Shown piece after piece: positions 44,791 to 55,400 of a stretch of DNA of 64,000 nt. The stretch is from the NCBI GenBank assembly GCA_032164245.1, contig JAVMKO010000006.1, forward strand, positions 39,768,319 through 39,832,318. Reading direction: 5' to 3'. Below the pieces are notes generated by a model. That model worked only from the letters and a program-made list of their open reading frames with translations. It had not been told where the DNA came from and searched no databases. The position numbers and the translations under genes are program-made. The stretch's first letter is position 1, and each line of letters opens with the position of its first letter. Source of the DNA: Sternotherus odoratus. Taxonomy: Eukaryota > Chordata > Testudines > Kinosternidae.

Positions 44791-45075
44791 GATCCAAGGA
44801 TGGAGTGATGTAGGAACTGCTGTGGTGGCTCTAACCCCCCAGAGATACCCAGTGAGGTGGGAATCCTTAAAGGATCAGTCAATTAAGGGTCTTTGAAGTT
44901 GCTGTGGCAGCCGGAGGAGGGGTGAGGATCTGGCTGAAAACATTTTATCTGTTTCTGAGTTGTACAAACATAGCCTGCCCTTCGGAGTTGATCTGTGCAA
45001 TAGAAAAGCTCAGGTGGCTTAGTTTTTAATAGCATCTATAATCGGAACTATGCAAACATCTCCCATTGTATCTTA

Positions 45076-45662
45076 GGGCATGGCTACACTTGCAGTTATA
45101 GAGTTAAACCAGCCTTCGGAGACCACAGCAGGGAAAATGCTGCCATGTGTTTACACTCTCAGCTGGAAGTGCACTGGCCTGGCCACATTAGCAGCTCTTG
45201 CAATGCCACAAAGAGCAGTGCACTGTGGTAGCTATGCCAACATGCAAGTGGCCGCAATGTACTTTTCAAATGTGCGGGGTGGGTGGAGTATGACAGGGAG
45301 CGTGAAAGAGTGGGTTTTTGGGGTGCTGAGAGTGTGTCAGCAAGGTTAGTAGCCTTTGCATTTCAAAGACAGTTTGCTGTCACACTCTCAGCATGCCAAA
45401 AATCCACTTGCTCTCTCCTCCCGCATGCACACAACACGCTCCCCCTCACCCCCCTCATTTGAAAAGCACATTGTACCCAGCTGAATGCTGGGATAGCTGG
45501 CCCATAATGCACCACTCATGTGCCACTGCAAGTGCCGCAAATGTGGCCATGCCAGTGCAGTTGTGGCTGTGAGTGTGGACACTCTGGAGCGCTATCCCTG
45601 GTGCTGTATCTGAAGGTGGGTATAACCAAAACCGCTATAAAGCTCTAAGTGTAACCAAGCCC
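45076..45662. mobile_element. Harbinger-like long MITE, palindromic
   Basis: Begins GGGCATGGCTACACTTGCAG, ends CTAAGTGTAACCAAGCCC. The inner halves are partly inverted: CAGAGTGTGTCAGC-type sequence near 45330 against GTCACACTCTCAGCATGCC near 45380. Flanks are TTA (left) and TAA (right), so a clean duplication is not shown. Confidence 0.6.
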
Positions 45663-46499
45663 TAAGTGCCTTGCCAGTGTGGCTGGGTCGGGAGTTAGGG
45701 CTGCTTTAATGTGCTTTAACTCGCAAGTGTAGACAAGCCCTTATTTGCCCTCCTTAAATGTCACATCATGGTTTGTAGGTCTTGAAAATTGGACTTGGAC
45801 ACTTAGACCAGGAGTATGGTTTCACCCCAATGTGCAAATTTTATTTTTTGACATTTAGGTACCATTTGGACATATCCAAAGCCAGCCTGTCTTCGTAAAC
45901 ATTTTGCCTATCATGTGTTTTTAAAAAAGATGATTGAATTGTCCATTTACAAGGTACTAATCCAAAGTCATCCCATTGATTTGGGTCTATTATGGTTTCA
46001 GGCAAGGAAATAATTATCTTTTATAAAAAACCATGGAGTAGTTTTAACATTACATTTAAGTGCATAGGGGTAGCATTTGCCCCTATGGATTCTATACCAA
46101 ATGCTTATTTCATCCATACTGCTCACTGTACTCTTGTTTTGTCTGAACGCTAAAACAGATTAATGAATGTTTCTTCTCACAGAGACTGTTTGCAATAGCT
46201 TTGGAATGTGTATGTTTAAGAGAAAATATTTATCACATGAAATGGAGGTTCCTGCTTTGCTGCTGACTTCCACTATCTAAAGGGAATTAATAGTACTATA
46301 TTTCACATTAAAGAAAATACTGAATAAATCAGTTGATAGTGCTGGATATCTGGTGTTGGCAGCACTGTAGAAAGAGTGAGTGTTACAACATGCATCTTAG
46401 AGGCTTCAAAACTAGATTTCCTTTTTGTGAGACAAGTGCACAATAATACCACTAATTAGACACAGAACAGTCAGGGGTCTAGCCCAGGCAAATCACTCC
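45663..46499. other. No gene recognised
   Basis: 45665-45745 looks like the end of another small MITE (AACTCGCAAGTGTAGACAAG then CCCTTA); the rest is AT-rich without recognisable features. Confidence 0.35.
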
Positions 46500-46724
46500 A
46501 TAAATAAAATAAAATAAATAAATGGAGATATACCAATCTCCTAGAACTGGAAAGACCTTGAAGGTCATCGAGTCCAGTCCCCTGCCTACACTAGCAGGAT
46601 CGAGTACTGTCCCCTGACAGATTTTTTTTGCCCCAGATCCCTAAATGGCCCCCTCAAGGATTGAACTCACAACCCTGGGCTTAGCAGGCCAATGCTCAAA
46701 CCACTGAGCTATCCCTCCCCCCCT
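46500..46724 (-). repeat. Turtle tRNA-derived SINE, second tail type
   Basis: Complement carries GGGATAGCTCAGTGGTTTGA (A box), GGTTGTGAGTTCAATCCTTG (B box) and a body through ACTGGACTCGATGACCTTCA. It ends with GGTATATCTCCATTTATTTA and an AT-rich (TTTTA)n tail. It shares its head with the copy at 41237 but has a different 3' end. Confidence 0.85.
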
Positions 46725-46762
46725 CCATCAGCCAAAAGGAATCAGTTCCCAATTAATACTAA

Positions 46763-47025
46763 GGGCTGGTCTACTCAGAAAACTTGCACTCATTTAACTT
46801 AAATTATTTTAAAAATTGATTTAGTTAAGCATAATATTCTGTCTGGACACACATATCAGTTTACAACTGACATTGATTTGGCTTAATTCATAACTAAATT
46901 GATATAAGGCTGTTATAAACTGGTTTAATTGTGACCACAAAAGGGTTTGCACCAGTATAACTAAATTGATTATTTTACGACCAATTTTAACTAAACTGGC
47001 GCACATTCTGTGTGTAGACAAGGGC
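46763..47025. mobile_element. Harbinger-like MITE, 263 bp, TAA TSD
   Basis: Starts GGGCTGGTCTACTCAG, ends TGTGTGTAGACAAGGGC; TAA at 46760-46762 and 47026-47028. Confidence 0.75.
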
Positions 47026-47273
47026 TAACAATAGGAATAAAGAGGGGTGGGTAGGTTATATAGAGAAAAAGAGAAGAATGAGGTGCCCACTCCTCCATTC
47101 CCTCACAAAATGGATAAGCATGATAAATTAATGAGACCTGAATCTCCCAAATATTTAAAGTGATAGATTCAGTAGATAAAGGCAACTAGGGAGAGAGGCT
47201 GGTGGAGCATCTCAGGATTAGAGTTCCGTAGCCAAAGACCTTCAAACAAATCTTGATTGAACTTGGGAACTGA

Positions 47274-47530
47274 GGCCAAGTCTACACTACAGACCTATAT
47301 CAGTATAATTACATGGCTTGGCAGTGTGAAAAATCCACACTCATGAGCAATGTAGTTATATAGACCTAACTCCTGGTGTATACAGTGCTGTGTTGGTGGG
47401 AGAGGTTCAACAAAGCTTCCGCCTCTCGGGCAGGTGGATTAACTGTGCCAATGGGAGAATCTCTCCCAGCAGTGTAGCAGCATCTTCACTAGAGCTGCAC
47501 TGCAGTAGTGCTGTACATGAAGACAAGGCC
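47274..47530. mobile_element. Harbinger-like MITE, 257 bp
   Basis: Starts GGCCAAGTCTACACTACAG, ends ATGAAGACAAGGCC. Flanking triplets are TGA and TAA (2 of 3). The interior resembles the MITE at 25628, sharing GTGTGAAAAATCCACACTCA and AGGTGGATTAACTG. Confidence 0.7.
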
Positions 47531-47924
47531 TAAAGGCTGAGATCCATAAAGGGACTTAATCCACAAAAACCCCTGCTCAGCTGCTCAATTTAGCTTCACA
47601 GGGCCTTGTTTGCTACTCCAGAATGCTGGCCCTGGGTTTTATATGCAGAAAACCCAGTTGTTGTGGCATTGGTGGGCTGTAGAGCTTTTTTAGCATGTTG
47701 GTGGAGGGAAAGGAAAAGGTTGAGAACCCCTAGTTTATTCTACATATAATCAGTGCTGGCTGGAGCCACCAGTATTCCTTTTTAACCAAGCATTCCGGTC
47801 GAAAACTGGATGCCTGGCAACCCTGTTGAGTAAGGCAGCACCCCAGTCAAAGAGGTTGAGAAACACTGGTCTAGTGAGTCCAACAGGTATTTCCTGTATT
47901 TATTTGTGCTACCACTAGAGGGCA

Positions 47925-48320
47925 TTCAAAACATTAAGGCCTAAATTTTCAAAAGAGGGCTGTAGTTTTTGGTTGCCCTTCTTAAGTGATAGAGGAGGGC
48001 ATGATTTTAAGAGGCACTGAACAGGAACAACTCCAGCTGAAATAAATGGGAGCTGCATGTGTTTGGCACCTCTAAAAACCAGGCTGAAGGCCAGCATTTG
48101 CAAAGGAGATGATTTGGAGGTGCCTCCGTTTTTGAATGCCTAATCTGAGATTTGTAAAGAGGCCTGATTTTCAGAGGATGAATGCTCTGCACTTTCTGAA
48201 AATCAGATCCCTTTAAGGTATCTTCACTTTAATACCCAAAAATGGAGGTACCCAAAATCCTTAGTCACTTCTGAAAATGTTGGTCCATGTTTTAAAGTTG
48301 AACATGCAAAAAAAATAGTG
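47925..48320. repeat. Ancient palindromic interspersed repeats
   Basis: Several dyads of the pattern CTGATTTTCAGAGGATGAAT and CTTTCTGAAAATCAG (48170-48210), and AAATGGGAGCTGCATGTG. They belong to the same broad family as the flanks at 17926 and 28511. No coding exon. Confidence 0.4.
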
Positions 48321-48337
48321 GTCACTCTTGAAAATGT

Positions 48338-49140
48338 AAAAACGAGGAGACCTTGTGGCACCTTAGGGCTGTCTTCACTGGGGGAGGGGATTGACTGAAG
48401 ATACGCAATAATAATAATAATGTAGCTGAAGTCGGCGTATCTTCAGCCGACTGACCTGCCATCCTCATGGCGGCGGCACTTGGCGGCGCGCTCCCCCGTC
48501 GACTCCAACTTGCGCCTTGTGTCAAGCTGGAGTTACACGAGTCGACGGGGGCACCGCGGGCGATCGATTTCTTGCGTCTTAACGAGACATGAGAAATTGA
48601 TCGCTACCCACCGATCTGGTGGGTAGTGAAGGCTTACCCATAGAGACTAACAAATTTATTTGGGCATAAGCTTTTGTGGGCTAAAACCCACTTCATCAGA
48701 TGCATGGAGTGAAAAATACAGTAAGAAGTATAAATATTACAGCACATGAAAAGTTGGGAGTTGCCTTACCAAGTGGGGGAGTCATTGCTAACTAGGCCAA
48801 TGCAATCATTGTGGACGTTGCCCATTTCCAACAGTTGACAAGAAGATGTGAGTATCTGCAGAGGGAAAATTACTTTTTGTGGTGACCCATCCACTCCCAG
48901 TCTTTATTCAGGCCTAATTTGATGGTGTCCAGTTTGCAAATTAATTCCAGTTCTGCAGTTTCTCATTGAAGTTTGTTTTTGAAGTTTTTTTGTTGAAGAA
49001 TTGCCATTTTGAAGTCTGTTATTGAGTGTGCAGGGAGACTGAAGTGCTCTCCTACTAGTTTTTGAATGTTAGAATTCTTGATGTCGGATGTGTGTCTGTT
49101 TATTCTTTTGTGTAGAGACTGTCCAGTTTGGTCAATGTAT
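48338..49140 (-). mobile_element. Penelope-like element, 10-bp TSD, interrupted by a MITE
   Basis: Left end carries TTGTGGCACCTTA, interrupted at 48366-48640 and resuming GAGACTAACAAATTTATTTG, then GCATAAGCTTTTGTGGGC. The minus-strand frame at 48963-49181 includes YIDQTGQSLHKRINRHTSDI and GEHFSLPAHSITDFKMAIL, a GIY-YIG endonuclease remnant, but homology stops at the codon for YI (49137). TTGAAAATGT at 48328-48337 and 49141-49150 forms a perfect 10-bp duplication, explaining why the frame runs on into unrelated sequence. Confidence 0.8.
48366..48640. mobile_element. Harbinger-like MITE inserted in Penelope terminal repeat
   Basis: Starts GGGCTGTCTTCACTGGGGG, ends GTAGTGAAGGCTTACCCA. It splits the Penelope sequence CACCTTA|GAGACTAAC, duplicating at least TA. 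The interior has GTCGGCGTATCTTCAGCCGA and GTCGACGGGGGCACCGCGGG, CpG-rich and partly palindromic, and a short AAT/ATA repeat at about 48407-48422. Confidence 0.75.
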
Positions 49141-49239
49141 TTGAAAATGTGGCCTTGCATGCCCATATTACTAAATGACACATTATTAACAAATTAAATA
49201 GGAAACATGCTGCTAAATTTGGACTATTAAAAGCATTTG

Positions 49240-49500
49240 TAGCATATTTCAGCCAAATAATCAAAGCACTTTACAAAGGAATGGTTTTAACCCTATTTTA
49301 GAAGTAAGGCAACTGGACCACAGACAGGTTAAGGACTTGATTTTTCAGAGTTGTTGAGCACCTGTATTTTCTGTTGACTTCAACAGGGCAGATGATTCTC
49401 TAACCATTATGTCTTTTGTGACTTACCCAGAGCTGCACAGTGAGCCAATGGCAAAACTCAGGCCTCCTCATTCCCAATACTTAGCCATCCTGTGTCCCAC
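49240..49500 (-). repeat. MIR-type SINE with a small insertion
   Basis: Complement of MIR: AAAGCACTTTACAAAG, AACCCTATTTTAGAAGTAAG, GACCACAGACAGGTTAAGGA, then after about 85 bp of unrelated palindromic sequence, GACTTACCCAGAGCTGCACA and GAGCCAATGGCAAAACTCAG. Confidence 0.65.
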
Positions 49501-50191
49501 ACACATTGTTCTGTCTGGGAGGAGTTAGAAAAAGGCTGTAGAGCCTGCTTTCAGAACTCAGAAAATATACAGAAATTCAGGAATATACACAAAGCCAGCA
49601 CAATTTATGTGGAGGTCCTGTACCTCCATACAGCTCCTAGCAATTCCCCTTAATTCCTTAGCAGTGCCATTCCGTTAGAGCCATCCTAGTAGGGACTCCA
49701 GCTGATCCTGGCTTGCCTAGAAAAGATATCAGAAACTCAAGCTGTAATATCTTCCCTGGGGGAGCCAGATGAGAGCCCCACTCAGTTTCTACCTGTTTCC
49801 TTCACACAGACTCCAAACCAAAGAGGGAGTGGGTGGGGATATAGTGTCATGGAAGTGTTTGGCATCCTTTCTATGCAGAAATGTGGCGATCTGTACCTTG
49901 AAGGTCCCGTCAATGCACAGATCAGGCTCCACAACAGCATCTCACCCGTAAAGCCATCTGTCTTTGCTAGTACCGTACACCTGCTCTTTCATGAGTGATT
50001 CCAAGCTTTTAATAGTTATCATGATCCATGAGACAATCATTCTTCAAGGTATTTTCTTTCTTCTTCAAATGCTTGCTCATATCAATTCCAATTAGGTGTG
50101 CGCGCTCTGTGTGCACCATCGTCAAGAGAATTTTTACCCTAGTAAACCCGGTGGGTTGGCTGTAGAGCCCCCTGGAGTGGCGCCTTCATGG

Positions 50192-50563
50192 CAGGGCTGG
50201 CTCCAGGCACCAGCCTAGGAAGCATGTGCTTGGGGCAGCATTCCATCCAATCTTGGGGTGGCACATGCTGGCCACCCCAACCCACCCTTTTTGTTTTGCT
50301 GCCTTTTTTTGGGGGGTGGGGGGATAGCTCAGTGGTTTGAGCATTGGCCTGCTAAACCCAGGGTTGTGAGTTCAATCCTTGAGGGGGCCATTTAGGGCAA
50401 TCCTGCTAGTGTGGGCAGGCAGATCCTGCTAGTGTAGGCAGGGGACTGGACTCGATGACCTTCAAGGTCTTTCCAGTTCTAGGAGATTGGTATATCTCCA
50501 TTTATCTTATCTTATCTTTTTTTTTTTTTGCTTGGGGTGGCAAAAAAGTTAGAGCCGGCCCTG
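50192..50563. mobile_element. hAT element with perfect 8-bp TSD, carrying a SINE
   Basis: Ends CAGGGCTGGCTCCAGGCACC and AGTTAGAGCCGGCCCTG. CTTCATGG occurs at 50184-50191 and 50564-50571. GCTTGGGGCAGCATTCC and TTGCTTGGGGTGGCAAAAAA are subterminal. Most of its interior is the SINE at 50330-50520. Confidence 0.9.
50330..50520 (+). repeat. Turtle tRNA-derived SINE nested in hAT
   Basis: GGGATAGCTCAGTGGTTTGA (A box), GGTTGTGAGTTCAATCCTTG (B box), a CTGCTAGTGTGGGCAGGCAG duplication, CTGGACTCGATGACCTTCAA, and the tail GGTATATCTCCATTTATCTT(ATCTT)n. Same tail type as 46500-46724. Confidence 0.9.
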
Positions 50564-50746
50564 CTTCATGGCGCTGAATATATACACCAGCCCACCCAGC
50601 GCCCCTTCAGTTCCCTCTTACTGCCCGTGACGGTCGTTAGAACGGTGGAGTGCTACATACCTGTCCTCCACTCTCCCTAGCTTTCTACTTCCCGTGTTTG
50701 ATAATATATAGTTGTTACTCTTGTTATTGTTGTTATAGTTAGTTAG

Positions 50747-51097
50747 CAGGGCCGGCGACAGGGGGGTACAACGGGTAGATCTGTACCGGGCCCCGGACTT
50801 CAGGGGGGCCCCCTGAAGTCCGGGGACCAGTACACAGCTCTACCTGTAGTCGTCCCCCCTGGGCACCGCACCACATTTCCCCTGTGTCCGGCGCCGCGGC
50901 CGGCTGCCTCCCGAGCCCTTCAGCCGCTGCTTGTCCCGCGCCCCAGGAGCCGCCCCGAGGCACCCCCGGCTGCAGCGCTTCCCCCGCCCACCCGCATCAA
51001 GAGCCGGGACAGCCCTGGGGGGCCCCCCAAATGCTCAGAGTAGGGGGCCCCCAAATGCTCAGAGTAGGGGGGCCCAAAATTTCTGTCGCCAGCCCTG
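50747..51097. mobile_element. hAT element with perfect 8-bp TSD, GC-rich
   Basis: Ends CAGGGCCGGCGACAGGGGGG and AATTTCTGTCGCCAGCCCTG. TTAGTTAG at 50739-50746 and 51098-51105. Inside, GGACTTCAGGGGGGCCCCCT with GAAGTCC forms a hairpin, and a 26-bp unit with CAAATGCTCAGAGTAGGGG is tandemly repeated near 51028-51070. Confidence 0.9.
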
Positions 51098-51223
51098 TTA
51101 GTTAGTATAGATAATGATAAGTATTAGACTTAGTTTAGTGGGTTGGAAAGGAGCTTCCTCTCCTCCCTTTCAGTGCTTGGGCTCATACCCAAGGCTTCGG
51201 GCTTCAAACCTTGATCAGCCTGC

Positions 51224-51667
51224 TTGAAACCTATGCCAACAGGAGACCCCCATGACTCCTGTTTAAAGTGCCTCGGGGAGTCTCACCCGGCTAGCAAGTG
51301 TAGGATCTGTAAGGCATTCAGACTTCGGACCAAGAAGGAGCAGGGCTTTAGACTCAAGCAGCTTCTCATGGAGGTGGCCCTTACCCCAGATCCTTCAGTG
51401 GCACACCAAGACCCAGCACCGGCCACTTCGGTGCGTAGCACCCCAGCTGCATCAGCTACTACTGCACCGCGCTTGGACTCTAGTAAAGAACCGTGGCACC
51501 AGAACTCTCTGGCACCACAGCCAGTACAAACGACTCAGCGCTGGTCTCTATCTCCGGGCCAGAAGAGGCACCGCAAGCCGGGGATGACTGTCCCACCTCA
51601 GCAGTCGCCGTCACCTCCCATACCAGAGGCTTACCAGTCCTGGCCCCTCCCTCCCAGAAACCGCTGA
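51224..51667 (+). pseudogene. DIRS Gag N-terminal fragment
   Basis: Frame with MPTGDPHDSCLKCLGESHPA and SKCRICKAFRLRTKKEQGF, aligning with the cysteine-rich start of Gag at 6446 in the other DIRS copy (CLKCLGEAHLVEKCRICKSF). The following proline/serine/threonine-rich part lacks the RS repeats. The upstream CxxC is lost because the start of the frame is disrupted (a TGA sits just before the present start). Fragment only. Confidence 0.75.
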
Positions 51668-51700
51668 GACACCAGAGAACTGCCTGGGGGTAGGAAGAAC

Positions 51701-52437
51701 AGCGGGAAGCAGCATACTGGGGGAGGGGGGGAAGGGGGGAAAGAGTGGGAGAGTATATTGGAGTTACTCACAGAGTAATGTGATTAGTAGCACAAAATGA
51801 TTGTCACAAAATTAGCTTCTGATTAATTGTAATTTGAGCTGTTGCATTTCCACAGCATTACTAGCTCATGCATCAGGATCACTGGAGGGATCTTCAACCC
51901 ATCTCTCTCTCTCTCTTTCTCTGCCTTTCTCGGAGGGGCTAGCTTGTTTAAGTTTAAATTGCCATTTAACTTGAGCTAGAGGATTTTTGTGTGTGGACAT
52001 GAGTGAGTTAGGGGTAACACTCCAGCTAACTGTGCTGTGAAAACACTCCCTGAGTTAACAGTCCATTGAGATAAATGGGGGAGTTCATACCTCTACAAAC
52101 TATTGTTTCAGGCTCTCAACAGGCAGACATTATTGCATCAACTACAACATTATAGTATTTTATAATTTATCTTCTGGATAGACTTGCCTTTAAAAAAACA
52201 ACTGAGAATATAGGGCCTCATCCAAAGCCCATTTAAGTAATTGGAAAGACTCCTATTGATGTTAGTGGGTTTTGGATCGGGCTCCTGGAGAACAAGATGG
52301 CAGTGTACTTAAAAAAAAAAAAAAAGATCAGGTAGCAACCAATGGCAATTCAAACCCTAAAGATGAAGAACTGAATGAGGCAAGATGGCATAGTTTAAAC
52401 AGATGGGTAAAAAGCTTACTTTCTTGGGGTTTCAGTC
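51701..52437. other. No gene recognised; small dyad repeat
   Basis: G-rich run near 51715-51745 and a TCTC run near 51903-51922. 52213-52288 is a dyad (GGCCTCATCCAAAGCCCATT with GGGTTTTGGATCGGGCTCC) of an ancient MITE-like family. Confidence 0.4.
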
Positions 52438-52440
52438 TTA

Positions 52441-52540
52441 GGATTTGTCTGCACATTAAAGTTGTTCTAGATAGAATACATAGGTTGTAAATTTAAAGCA
52501 GAATGGCTATTCCTGAGTAACTCCATGTGTAGATAAGCCC
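52441..52540. mobile_element. Harbinger-like MITE, 100 bp, TTA TSD
   Basis: Starts GGATTTGTCTGCACATTAAA, ends CCATGTGTAGATAAGCCC; TTA at 52438-52440 and 52541-52543. Confidence 0.75.
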
Positions 52541-52543
52541 TTA

Positions 52544-55400
52544 GGTGTTTGCAAGGAAGAAAGCAGGAAGATGGTAGTGGATGAAGGAAACAAAGGGATA
52601 ACATTTTAGATAATGCTTTTAGTAAACTGCAGATTTGATGGAAAAGAGGGCAAGTGAAGAGACAAAAGCAGAGAAGTTACTGGTACTCAGAGTAGAACTA
52701 TGAAGGACTTTGAAGGAAAAGGAACTTGCCCAGAATTTGGGTCTATACAGTCCCTGGGAAATTGTTTTACTATTGAAAACACAGTAGCCATAAACTCAAT
52801 ATCCAGTATTTTGTAATATTTGATAATGTGTTATGCTGTCACTACAGGTATTTTCATTTATAAAATGGCATGAATAAAAACTGTGATCTGATTGGATAAT
52901 GAGGATTCCAGTACATATCAGCTGATTAATCACATTTCAAAAAGAAACCACTATATCACTCCATACTTTTCTACCTTGACTCAAAAATATATTTTTCAAT
53001 TAAGTATTCAAGGGTATAAATTATTATAACAACTTATAAATACTGTGTAGCAAGTACAAAACATGTCCTGGTGAAAGTAAAAACATAATTTCTGAGATCT
53101 GTTAGAATTAATTAATTTCAACTTAAATGCTCAACCTTTCCTCTACCAGTAGCCATTAGCTTGTAGGTATGTCATAAGAATTTACTCCTACTCTTGACTT
53201 GATTGGGGACAGAATCAGGTGCTAAAATCTTGGTTTTGTGAAAACAGAAATGGTTTCAGAACTCAAAGCTTAATATACCATCCAACTGCTTTACTGTATT
53301 TAAGCAAGAGCAAATAGTACCTCTGATACCACAACTCTGCTACTCAATTCTCATAGGAAAACAGCCGAGGGAATAAATGGGAGGGAAGAACAAGAGGAGG
53401 GAAAGGTGAGAACGAGAGAGCGCAAGGGGGAGAGGGCAAGGGAATCTGCTTTTGATGTCACAGTTCTATCAACTCATGAATTTTTCATGGATGCTAACTC
53501 ATTCTAAAATGATGCAATACTGTCACAACACCAACCATTCAAAAATCATGATGTTGGTTCCAGGATCATTATATTTTAACAAAATTTGGGGCTTATTTTA
53601 TTTCCTGTCTTTTCAGCCTTCGGGGTGCTCATTTTCAAGCTTTTGTCTGCAAACTCCAGAGGTAGAAACTTTTTCTTAAATTAAAGCTGAGATTTCTATT
53701 TAATCCTGTCTCCAGGAGTTAGAAAATTTACTTTAAGAAAATTCACCATGAAATCACAAAAATTGGCATTGCTGAATGCCATTACCAGTCTTTGTAGTTC
53801 AAACACTGTAAGGTTTTGATGCAAAACAGACAAAAACATGATTTCAGAGGAGCTTGCTAAATACTTTATTTTTAACTGCATTCATTTGCAATCAGCTCTC
53901 TGCCTTTCACTACAAATTAATTTACAATGGAGAGTGGAGGCCACTGTCAAATGGAGAAAATAGGTAGGAAATTTGGGGTGGACTTGTGACAAATCCTATT
54001 AATAGTTTAAGATAAACATGTTGTAAACTGACTAAATGCAGGGACTAAACATAACTTAAAATGTCAATGACCAAAACCATATTTTCCACCCAGCAGAATA
54101 ATTCAACCTCTATGATTCTATATTACAGAAACTTTAATCTAGGCTTTGATCCTGCAAATTACACGAGTGCAGATTTTGCACCTGCATGAAGAGTCAGTGA
54201 AGTCCATGGATTTACGATAAGCACAGGGGACTATACAAGTGCACCTATTTGCAGAAACAGGGCTTTAGATTGTAAATTTCTATTTAGGCACCAATCCTTC
54301 AAATACTTACATGTATGTGAATAATTCTACCGAGTTAATAAAGTTATTCATGTGTTTTGACATTTTAAAATCCTCAGGGTGTGGCATCTAGCAAACCTGA
54401 GTGGTCAATCAATATATTTAAAATACATTTATTGAAATAAAAATCCATTTAAGAACAAAAACAACAGGATATGCTTTAGTAAGGTAGTGCCTGCCTCACT
54501 GCCAGTCCTTAGACCAGCTGAGCTGAAGGTAGCAGGTCATGCTTTGTGACCCAAGCACTCCTAAACTGCATATGGGAGTTATACTTCAGAATAATTTTCA
54601 CCACACTATATGTCTATGTTCCACCTGAACTCATATGAAACATATAATTTTGGTCTTAAATAATGGAAGATGACATTTCCCCATAATTGTACTAGCAGCA
54701 CTCAAGCCTCTGAGATTGCAATTTGTATGAAAGAAATTATAAAGTCCTTTTGCTATTTCTATCCCTGATTAATCCATCATGTACTGTGGCCAGTGGCTTT
54801 TCCCAAAGTTAAAAAGTCAGTGAGGTTTTGTGTGAGTGTGCATAGAGAGATTTTTCAAAGTAGCAACACTGATTTCTGACGAGAGAAGAAAATGTGACAC
54901 GGTATTTGAAAGATCTTTATTCCCGTCTTTGAACACGAACTCCCCTTGTTAGCAGCAGCTTTCTCTAGTGTCTGAGTGACGTGTCATTAAAATCCCAACT
55001 TGCTTGGGTACCACACGATGAGGAGGATCCAGGTCTTTGCCCCATATAGGTCATCCCCCTCATTCTATAGATCTTTAGGCTGATAATTCAAAAATGGAGG
55101 ATGAGTCTTCTCAGCCATTAATTAATAATGTAGCTCTCTGTCTTCCTGTGTGACACACGCGAGAAGGCACTGGGCGGCCAATAAAGATGTAGGGTAGAGA
55201 AGTGAAAAGCTCCTCCCAGCAGCTCTTCCTCATTGAGCTGAAGAAGTAGATCAAAAACTTCCCAGGAGCGGAGGGGAAGACAGCAGAGCAAGAGAAGGAC
55301 AAGAAGCGAGGAGGAGAGGATTTCTTCATATCCCACCCAAGCAGAAAGGGGTCGGGACCCTATTAAACAGCAGGTAGGCAGGAGAAGGAGAGAAACCCCC
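52544..55400. other. Repeat-poor intergenic DNA upstream of BAZ1A
   Basis: About 2.9 kb with no recent transposon termini. 54130-54260 holds an old repeat-like stretch (GATCCTGCAAATTACACGAG). From about 55150 composition turns GC-rich towards the BAZ1A promoter. No upstream gene on either strand was recognised. Confidence 0.4.

Larger units (their letters stand above)
50051..51700 (+). mobile_element. Second DIRS element, 5' fragment
   Basis: The left end TTTCTTCTTCAAATGCTTGC and ATTCCAATTAGGTGTGCGCG parallel 6093-6140 of the full DIRS copy. GAGCCCCCTGGAGTGGCGCC and the CCCTCTTACTGCC stretch follow the same order. Gag coding resumes at 51224. It is interrupted by two hAT insertions (50192-50563 and 50747-51097) and stops about 450 bp into Gag. 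RT, RNase H and recombinase are absent. Confidence 0.75.

Noticed and set aside
50330..50410. tRNA gene
   Set aside because: A and B boxes are present, but the sequence lacks a foldable acceptor stem and continues into a SINE body and tail. Two other copies in the window are repeats of the same kind.
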